DNA of 64,000 nucleotides from assembly GCA_037176725.1 (NCBI GenBank), contig JAZBRS010000020.1, forward strand, positions 83,150,001 to 83,214,000. Direction: 5' to 3'. A model generated the notes under the pieces. The model saw only the letters and a list, made by a program, of their open reading frames with translations. It was not told the origin of the DNA and ran no database searches. The stretch is from Posidonia oceanica (lineage: Eukaryota; Streptophyta; Magnoliopsida; Alismatales; Posidoniaceae). The translations under genes were made by a program, and so were the position numbers. Positions 62,201 through 64,000 of the stretch are shown in pieces. Every line of letters starts with the position of its first letter. The first letter of the stretch is position 1.

Positions 62201-63968
62201 AAGTAGCTAGTAGACATTTTCACCAAAGGCTTGGGTGTTAGGGGTTTTTGAGACTCTATGTTTTAAGCTGGGCATGATTGATATGTATGTTCCAGTTTGA
62301 GGGAGAGTGTTAGAGTTATGTTGATATCATTATTATTAGAGTCTTATTAGATAGTAGTGGCTTATTGGGTTATTGGATATCCATTTATGTTGGGTATCTA
62401 ATAAACCCTATATATATGTACTCTTTGGTCATTAATCAAATAACACATCATTAATTTTCCCTCTAATCTTCACAATAATAAAGGAACCTTTCACTTAACC
62501 CTCTTGTTTGAGAATATAGGTGGTTATTTGAAAATCAAGGATAATTTTGTTAACTAATCTAAAATTATTACTCAAGTTGGTTCAGGAGGGTGTTTTAAAA
62601 TTTTCTTCAAATTTGGAGGAGGTATAAGAAATTATTGAAAGGTAAAATAAATTCAAAAGTAAGAGGTCGATTGGTAAATTCATCATAAAAAACGAAGAAG
62701 AAAAACTTCCAACTGTTTGGTGTGGTGCAACTATTATACTGTCATTCAGAGTAAATAGTTTGCAGCATTAGATGTCAAAACATCTATGTGACTAAGCATC
62801 CTTCTGCGTCAATCAAGTTACTCCACTCTCTGATGCCATCACTGGTGTACTTGACATTCTTAGAGGCATGGTAAGACATGAGTAAGTGCTTGCAAATGCA
62901 TCCATCTTCTTACTGCTTGAAATCCTACTATTTCCACCTGTAATACTAGCTGTCGGAACTTGTGACCCTATCCAGATTTCCTTGTCCAATTTCAAGGATG
63001 CATTCTCTAATGTGCTAATGCTAGTTATTACATTTTGGTTTCATCGTGATATAGGCATGACTAATTGGTAATCATGACAAGAATATGGTATACAAGAAGA
63101 CAACTGAGCATGTGCTCTTGTAAGCTTGTAATACATTGTGAATTAAATATTTGAAAAACGAGCACTTAAACAGTAGTCTTGAACTATGTTGACTATGGTC
63201 AAAGTTAGTTCTGCTAATTGTCTCATTGTTTGCATATTTAGTATATTATTATTTAGACTGTCAAAAATTTATTCTCTTCGTAATTGTGATGTTTACCATT
63301 GACTCAAAATTGATGCATTAGATTGAACTCTGAAGGCTTAAGGCCTCCAAGGCTCCAACATATTGTCTGTGCATTTTGAGCTTTCGAATATTTCTTATGA
63401 ATTATTGAGTTTAGTTGAAACTTATTTTGATATATTTTAGTTGAAGTTGCTTTTCTGGGTGTTTCCTCACCTGTTTGTAGGAATCTATTTAATTCTTTTG
63501 ACACCACCAAACAAGGGAGAGTATCATTGGATTTCAACCAATTTGTCTATTGCAGTAAGTAACACTTTTGAGGTTTTTTTTTTCTGCAACATAATTTCTT
63601 TCAAGTTTGTATAGTATCTTTTTTCCCTTTAGATTGAAAGACTGATACTACATAGGCATAGCTATCCTGTTAAACATGTTACCTTTTTTCCCCTTTAGAT
63701 TGAAGACTGATACTACACAGGCATAACTATCCTTTTAAAACATTAAAATAAATCCAAATTCACATGCAATAAAGATGACATCTGTTCTCTTGATAATGAG
63801 ACTTCTGCAAAGAGAGGTTTCAGCAGTAGGTTGTCCTAACTCACTGCCAATGTGCATATACATCCCTATATTTTTTATTTTATTTATATTTTGTTGTGCA
63901 TTAGCTAATGAAAGATTGTTGCATGTGCATGCACTTGTTCATGAATAGCGGCAAATTGTAGGATTTGA
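20244..63968 (+). CDS. Penta-EF-hand (sorcin/ALG-2-like) calcium-binding protein, 10 exons
   Basis: A cytosolic-type Ca2+ sensor of the PEF family; no signal peptide or membrane segment. Exons: 20244-20327, 20410-20468, 20551-20591, 22819-22850, 29284-29312, 35278-35314, 39558-39614, 44345-44421, 63481-63554, 63949-63968. The spliced CDS is 510 bp, 169 residues plus TGA. Every junction is GT-AG and every phase joins. The start is the first ATG of the conserved MENPTVLREWFD; an AT-rich TATA-like AATAAATAT lies 57 bp upstream. EF-hand 2 (D51-E62, DFDSNGKMSFEE) keeps all calcium ligands. EF1 (from D15), EF3 (from D81, shortened), EF4 (from D116) and EF5 (from D146, the usual PEF pairing hand) are degenerate. 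The C-terminus FVYCTANCRI is typical of the plant family. The Gly/Pro-rich N-terminus of animal PEF proteins and of some plant members is absent. Introns 3-8 total about 43 kb and contain the transposons described separately. The partner proteins cannot be read from the sequence. Confidence 0.93.
20328..20353. repeat. (TCC)n microsatellite in intron 1
   Basis: A CTCC/TCC run directly after the exon 1 donor. It may help as a pyrimidine tract in this 82-bp intron. Confidence 0.8.
20592..22818. other. Intron 3 of the PEF gene, no element recognised
   Basis: 2.2 kb of AT-rich intron sequence. A poly-T run lies near 20768. No terminal repeats, coding remnants or tandem arrays stand out. Confidence 0.6.
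23445..23650. repeat. ~30-bp tandem array, about seven units
   Basis: Units have the form GTCACATCTGCTTTGGCATC followed by TTTTTCTTTGT or TATTTTTG(A/G)T, the two endings alternating, so a ~60-bp higher-order period is visible. It lies in the non-coding end of the pararetrovirus, next to the last viral gene. Confidence 0.85.
23694..24815 (-). pseudogene. Pararetrovirus second ORF, function unknown
   Basis: Begins at the ATG at 24815 (minus) and ends at 23694, about 370 codons with several breaks. The start overlaps the end of the RNase H frame, so the two viral genes are arranged end to end with a short overlap. The N-terminal 60 residues are lysine-rich; the C-terminus is acidic. Florendoviruses carry such a second gene of unknown function. 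No catalytic motif was recognised. Confidence 0.55.
24830..26640 (-). pseudogene. Pararetrovirus protease, reverse transcriptase and RNase H
   Basis: From right to left: an aspartic-protease-like region (about 26610-26330), a linker (26330-26050), reverse transcriptase (about 26050-25300) and RNase H (about 25280-24830). The RT active-site motif YIDD is intact near 25576-25587. A stop at about 25838 and a frame change near 25680 separate the RT pieces; RNase H has further stops. Conservation of RT motifs identifies the family clearly, while the breaks show that it is long inactive. Confidence 0.85.
26890..27492 (-). pseudogene. Pararetrovirus N-terminal region and movement protein (30K superfamily)
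   Basis: The open N-terminal piece spans 27492-27223. A frame change then leads into a movement-protein core at about 27213-26893 with the typical order of an LTRNGLN-like strand, an SLLG(L/V)(V/I)ESSL block and an SL-rich strand. These proteins move virus between plant cells. The following capsid part appears deleted, as the next recognisable domain is protease. Confidence 0.65.
28069..28088. repeat. Poly-G run of 20
   Basis: Twenty consecutive G residues follow a (GT)n tract in intron 4. Such runs are rare in plant DNA and may be an assembly-sensitive site. Confidence 0.9.
28494..28716. mobile_element. Tourist-like MITE (PIF/Harbinger type), 223 bp
   Basis: Terminal inverted repeats GGGTCTGTTTAGTAAAGTTT (left) and, reverse-complemented, GGGTCCGTTTGGTAAAATTT (right). 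It is flanked by TTA on both sides (28491-28493 and 28717-28719), the expected 3-bp target duplication. No coding capacity. Confidence 0.85.
29313..30924. other. Start of intron 5, mostly featureless
   Basis: AT-rich. A ~60-bp block beginning GTCCATTTATATATAA(C/T)CACAAGT is present twice (about 30398 and 30594). This word is usual near plant copia LTRs but no element could be outlined. Confidence 0.45.
30935..34400. repeat. ~480-bp tandem duplication, second unit split by a solo LTR
   Basis: Unit 1 runs from about 30938 to 31405. Unit 2 starts TAATGTTTTAAAAAACAG at about 31406, is interrupted at 31446 and resumes at 34013. Shared words include GAAAATGAC near the start, AATAAAAAT(A/G)AAA, TGTGTAATTATCAT, AACCATGAGTAGTTTAATT-like blocks and AACAACGAAATACCTAGATAA-like blocks. 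No coding region. Confidence 0.75.
31447..34012 (-). mobile_element. Solo LTR, 2.57 kb
   Basis: On the minus strand it begins TGTAACACTTGGG (34012) and ends GGTCGTTACA (31447). Flanking 5-mers are TATAC (31442-31446) and TATAT (34013-34017), a 4/5 target-site match. The tandem-repeat unit around it also breaks exactly here. It is homologous to 13793-17256. No internal retroviral domains, so the second LTR and body were probably lost by recombination. Open frames of 241 and 163 codons inside (33127-33852) are low-complexity Arg/Glu/Gly or Ser/Pro runs and not genes. Confidence 0.8.
34428..34675. repeat. Two-copy ~122-bp tandem repeat
   Basis: AACGACCATTTAAAGTC at 34428 and AACGGCCATTTAAAGTC at 34549 each lead into ATCCATTTAAAGACCATATA, then a TTTCCATTT(T/C)TTGGAACAAT block. 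The CCATTTAAA words are themselves partly palindromic (TTTAAA). Confidence 0.8.
34676..35277. other. Rest of intron 5, no gene
   Basis: Short repeats of TTGCTGACACG and CACCAACACG words (34775-34925), otherwise plain AT-rich intron. Confidence 0.5.
35315..36559. other. Intron 6, first part; LTR-like fragment
   Basis: From about 35980 to 36170 the words GAGCTCAAG-like, GCACTGGAAAGTGTAGTGG and GATGGATATATATAGATTC resemble the U3/R area of a plant LTR. The next 300 bp are pyrimidine-rich. No borders or coding domains found. Confidence 0.35.
36568..36995. mobile_element. hAT-type MITE, 428 bp
   Basis: Ends TAGGGGTGAAAGTGGAT (left) and, reverse-complemented, TAGGGATGAAAATGGAT (right), 15 of 17 matching. 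Flanking octamers TTGTCTAG (36560-36567) and ATGTCTAG (36996-37003) match at 7 of 8 positions, the size of a hAT target duplication. The inside is rich in ATATCCATATC words. Confidence 0.85.
37430..38480. repeat. ~510-bp tandem duplication in intron 6
   Basis: The series AGAAATGTGT, GGAAACGTGGTAAATTTA, GATAAGCTAAAGTAA, CTTTCTAAGCATA, TATCTAAAAATACTTA, AGTTCTCACAACATATA and GAGAACACC(T/A) runs at about 37555-37880 and again at about 38085-38445. GCAACCA(G/A) words near 37998 and 38510 suggest part of a third unit. Coding was not recognised. Confidence 0.75.
38577..38985. repeat. ~223-bp tandem duplication
   Basis: TGTGTC(G/A)ACCATGTTGGCTT at 38577 and 38801 is followed in both by AA(C)CAAGC(C/T)GTGTCGGTC, GAGTCCTT and later CGCTGACACGTGTTGA-like words. 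It follows the 510-bp duplication and may be part of the same unknown element. Confidence 0.7.
39850..40140. repeat. Degenerate CTTAAAGATTTAAAGTTTCT repeats
   Basis: Blocks TTAAAGATTTCAAAGTTTCT, GTGTTGGGAACTACACTTAAA and TCATCCAAAATCTAAA recur three to four times with divergence. A similar block (ATGACTTAAAACATCAAGTTT) continues right after the foldback element at 41173, so that element landed in the array. Confidence 0.65.
40141..41160. mobile_element. Mutator-like foldback/MITE element, 1.02 kb
   Basis: The left end reads GGGTAAATTATAGTTTACC and the right end, reverse-complemented, AGGTAAATTACAGTTTACC. Inversion continues inward (TTTTCGTTACAACTTGTCC at about 40204 against GTTGTAACGAAAAAA at about 41087). 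Each arm holds the pattern twice, so the whole could fold into a long hairpin. Flanking 9-mers AAATATAGA and AATTATAAA match at 7 of 9 positions, the size of a Mutator target duplication. No transposase. Confidence 0.7.
41170..42590. other. Intron 7 middle, nothing recognised
   Basis: AT-rich intron sequence without terminal repeats, arrays or coding remnants that I can support. Confidence 0.5.
42590..44165 (-). mobile_element. Decayed copia-like LTR retroelement remnant
   Basis: Reading the minus strand near 44165-44130, an LTR-like end (GACTAACA) is followed by TGGCATCAGGAG, close to the copia primer-binding TGGTATCAGAGC. A ~75-bp block with CTTATATAGT, GGGTC/GGGCC and TTTTGAGTT occurs at 42595-42660 and again at 43170-43235, possibly LTR parts. 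Short frames between (43263-43858) show no clear domain. Weak call. Confidence 0.35.
44422..45140. other. Start of intron 8, nothing recognised
   Basis: Plain AT-rich intron up to the copia LTR at 45141. The last five bases (ATACT, 45136-45140) are the target duplication of that element. Confidence 0.6.
45945..46812 (+). pseudogene. Copia gag and N-terminal integrase, broken
   Basis: The frame at 45945 begins with a copia gag type N-terminus (KLNGKNYLSWVQSFETF). It degrades after 46120. From about 46455 the pre-integrase motif LWHYRLDHLSQRKMQ and a CELCQLGKHYRATF zinc-finger end appear, then the integrase core (YCDIWSPV, FIDDYSRAS) up to about 46812. Stops and frame changes are frequent. The reading continues across the insertion at 60010. 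Confidence 0.8.
47565..48013. mobile_element. Tourist-like MITE in the 5' LTR, 449 bp
   Basis: Ends GCCCCTCTTTGG and, reverse-complemented, GCCCTTCTTTGG. TTA target duplications at 47562-47564 and 48014-48016. The 3' LTR of the same element lacks this block (ACACACACAGGGAGTAGAG near 57048), which proves that it is a separate later insertion. Internal GGAATAAA(G) and TTATTCC words pair across the element. Confidence 0.9.
49435..49490 (+). pseudogene. Misplaced RNase H fragment after the 5' LTR
   Basis: ACTAACATTGTGGCAGAGTA and the following ~30 bp match the second RNase H segment at 52720-52770 (TNNVAEYEA). It sits directly after the 5' LTR, where a primer-binding site and leader belong. A short copy of the LTR end (CACCACTTCGCCATGGCC) follows at about 49500. 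Confidence 0.7.
49570..50308 (-). pseudogene. Inverted partial copy of integrase and 3' flank
   Basis: The minus strand encodes the integrase core piece TEKFIKNNIIAQYGVPHAI and ISDNGNNFITKRI, which matches 53825-53985 (+). Further left it matches the non-coding 54600-54905 in reverse (CTAGAGCGAAAAGCAG, CATCATTGGGTGATTG). The integrase C-terminal part corresponding to about 54183-54600 is missing here. So the element has an inverted duplication with one deletion. Confidence 0.8.
50310..51120 (+). pseudogene. Remnant of protease-RT linker
   Basis: Frames at 50469-50729 and 50840-51118 encode Lys/Gln-rich then acidic sequence. The latter leads with one stop into the RT N-terminus, as the linker between protease and RT does in Tat elements. 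No protease D-S/T-G motif was found. Confidence 0.45.
51125..52520 (+). pseudogene. Tat reverse transcriptase and first RNase H
   Basis: RT from about 51200; the long open part is 51370-51957 with VPKKDGRVRMCIDYRDLNK, then FITPWGVFCYRVMPFRLKN. The catalytic motif reads Y-V-V-D (51703-51714) in place of YVDD, so one metal-binding Asp is lost. After a TGA at 51955 the connection domain follows with stops, then RNase H (52167-52520: AVLGQYDESRRK, YYLSKKFNDY). Confidence 0.88.
52600..53176 (+). pseudogene. Second (archaeal-type) RNase H of Tat pol
   Basis: GIGAVLSTP-like start near 52645, then open frame 52703-53176 with TNNVAEYEAYILGLQTALEH, HGDTMLVISQVNGDW and NAYADVLATLA. This RVT_3-like domain between RNase H and integrase is the hallmark of Tat elements. 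A TGA ends it at 53174, where an intact element would read on into the integrase. Confidence 0.85.
53180..54535 (+). pseudogene. Tat integrase with internal 223-bp duplication
   Basis: Zinc-finger and core regions are degraded up to 53750. A ~223-bp piece is present twice in tandem (about 53383-53600 and 53604-53823), both containing GGTGCCATAACTAC, GGGAATTTCATCCACGC and GACTACTTCACTAAATGGG. The better copy continues with DYFTKWVEAAS and IISDNGKNFITKRIEDY. After a frame change the C-terminal domain is open at 54141-54535 (LEEAEWIDDR, KFRPNWRGPYVIK). Confidence 0.82.
54600..56402 (+). other. 3' untranslated region and polypurine tract of the Tat element
   Basis: Non-coding. AGGGGCATGT(C/T)AGC words start at 55493 (variant), 55548, 55594 and 55646, a loose 46-55-bp array. 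CTGCGGTCGGTAAGTTCGAAA is present twice at 55691 and 55730 (one base changed). GCATCACATGC-type words run to about 56165. It ends in a purine-rich tract before TGTAGATACCC at 56403. Confidence 0.7.
58769..58960. repeat. Two-copy ~115-bp repeat in the short copia-like element
   Basis: AAC(G)AACTAGATTTGTAGAC, then AATG(G/A)CAACAA, CACAATCAA(T/C)CTT and CATCATGATCC occur at about 58769 and 58884. A (TAG)n run lies nearby at about 58653-58680. Confidence 0.75.
59478..59798 (-). pseudogene. Captured PB1-domain gene fragment
   Basis: A 106-codon frame starts at 59798. Residues 45-105 match the N-terminal two thirds of a plant PB1 (Phox/Bem1p, octicosapeptide) domain of the land-plant PB1-only family: KLRFMCSYGGHIIP, then a Y-x-G-x-x-T-x-I-V-V-V strand, an LSAKLS helix and FTLKYQ. 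PB1 domains mediate protein-protein pairing. The acidic OPCA part (usually D-x-D-L ... D-E-D-L) is missing, since a stop follows after KYQC. The basic Ser/Arg-rich start may be retroelement leader fused to it. The fragment lies between the primer-binding site and polypurine tract of a short copia-like element, so it was probably picked up from a host transcript. Confidence 0.75.
60010..62230 (+). pseudogene. Copia integrase (rest), reverse transcriptase and RNase H
   Basis: Integrase resumes at 60010 with HTDNALEFIQSRIQSYCASL and PRTSPQNGV. RT is recognised from about 60790 (IPHWKAIVDEEMSTL) through CLKKAIYGLKQSLWAWFEKF (about 61215) to a damaged active site at about 61372-61390, where YVDD is reduced to YVD. 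RNase H follows at 61730-62206 (AYSDSGYVGD, SRSSIEVEYR, CANQVAIFITNNPTFDERTK). Frequent stops and frame shifts. Polypurine tract and 3' LTR follow directly. Confidence 0.85.
62475..63480. other. End of intron 8, nothing recognised
   Basis: AT-rich intron from the copia 3' LTR to the acceptor TTGTAG of exon 9. No transposon ends or coding remnants that I can support. Confidence 0.55.
63555..63948. other. Intron 9 with a short duplication
   Basis: The words TTTTTTCCC(C)TTTAGATTGAA and ACTGATACTAC(A)(T/C)AGGCAT occur twice, near 63620-63663 and 63682-63726 (period about 65 bp). Intron length 394 bp. Confidence 0.65.
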
Positions 63969-64000
63969 AGTCAAGTTTTGGAGGCTAGAACAATGAACTA

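Larger units (their letters stand above)
45141..62474 (+). mobile_element. Ty1/copia retrotransposon (outermost of the nest)
   Basis: LTRs at 45141-45308 (168 bp) and 62308-62474 (167 bp), both TGTTAGAGTTATG ... CTTCACA, about 95% alike by eye. The primer-binding site TGATACCAGAGC follows the left LTR; the polypurine TTTGAGGGAGAG precedes the right one. Target duplication ATACT/ATAAT (4/5). Without its inserts the element is about 4.1 kb and holds gag, integrase, reverse transcriptase and RNase H remnants in copia order. Its integrase gene was split at 46813 by a second element. Confidence 0.92.

Overview
The window is nuclear DNA from a flowering plant with a large, transposon-rich genome. 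The evidence is GT-AG spliced exons, an intact calcium-binding host gene of plant type, Ty3/gypsy elements of the Tat lineage (dual RNase H), Ty1/copia elements, plant MITEs and an endogenous plant pararetrovirus. The species cannot be fixed from the sequence. No tRNA, rRNA, CRISPR array or prokaryotic feature was seen.

1-13300 is mostly Tat-lineage retrotransposon debris on the + strand: two copies of an LTR end plus leader, a broken gag, an integrase tail (most of pol is gone), a 3' untranslated region full of tandem repeats, a polypurine tract and the start of an LTR at 12197. Lying antisense inside it (10106 down to 7015) is a nine-exon plant-mobile-domain (PMD) gene with a C-terminal coiled coil. 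Its reading frame is decayed but all its splice sites are intact. 13793-17256 looks like a long LTR on the minus strand. 17257-18500 is a field of degenerate hairpin-like motifs.

20244-63968 (+) is the one clear host gene: a penta-EF-hand (sorcin/ALG-2-like) protein of 169 residues encoded by ten small exons (20 to 84 bp) spread over 43.7 kb. All junctions are GT-AG, all phases join, and no stop is met before the final TGA. Its introns hold the rest of the window: a defective endogenous pararetrovirus and a Tourist-like MITE (intron 4), a 2.57-kb solo LTR inserted in a tandem duplication (intron 5), a hAT-type MITE and tandem duplications (intron 6), a 1.0-kb Mutator-like foldback element (intron 7), and a three-deep nest of retrotransposons (intron 8).

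The nest in intron 8 can be read with target-site duplications at each level. A copia element (45141-62474, +) had its integrase split by a short non-autonomous copia-like element (46818-60004, -). One LTR of that element was in turn split by a Tat gypsy element (46884-58471, +), whose 5' LTR later received a Tourist-like MITE (47565-48013). The short copia-like element carries a fragment of a host PB1-domain gene, which is a captured gene piece. The most interesting items are the antisense PMD gene, the PB1 capture, the GACGCT palindromes repeated in three places, the hairpin field at 17.3-18.5 kb, and survival of the host gene despite its TE-filled introns.
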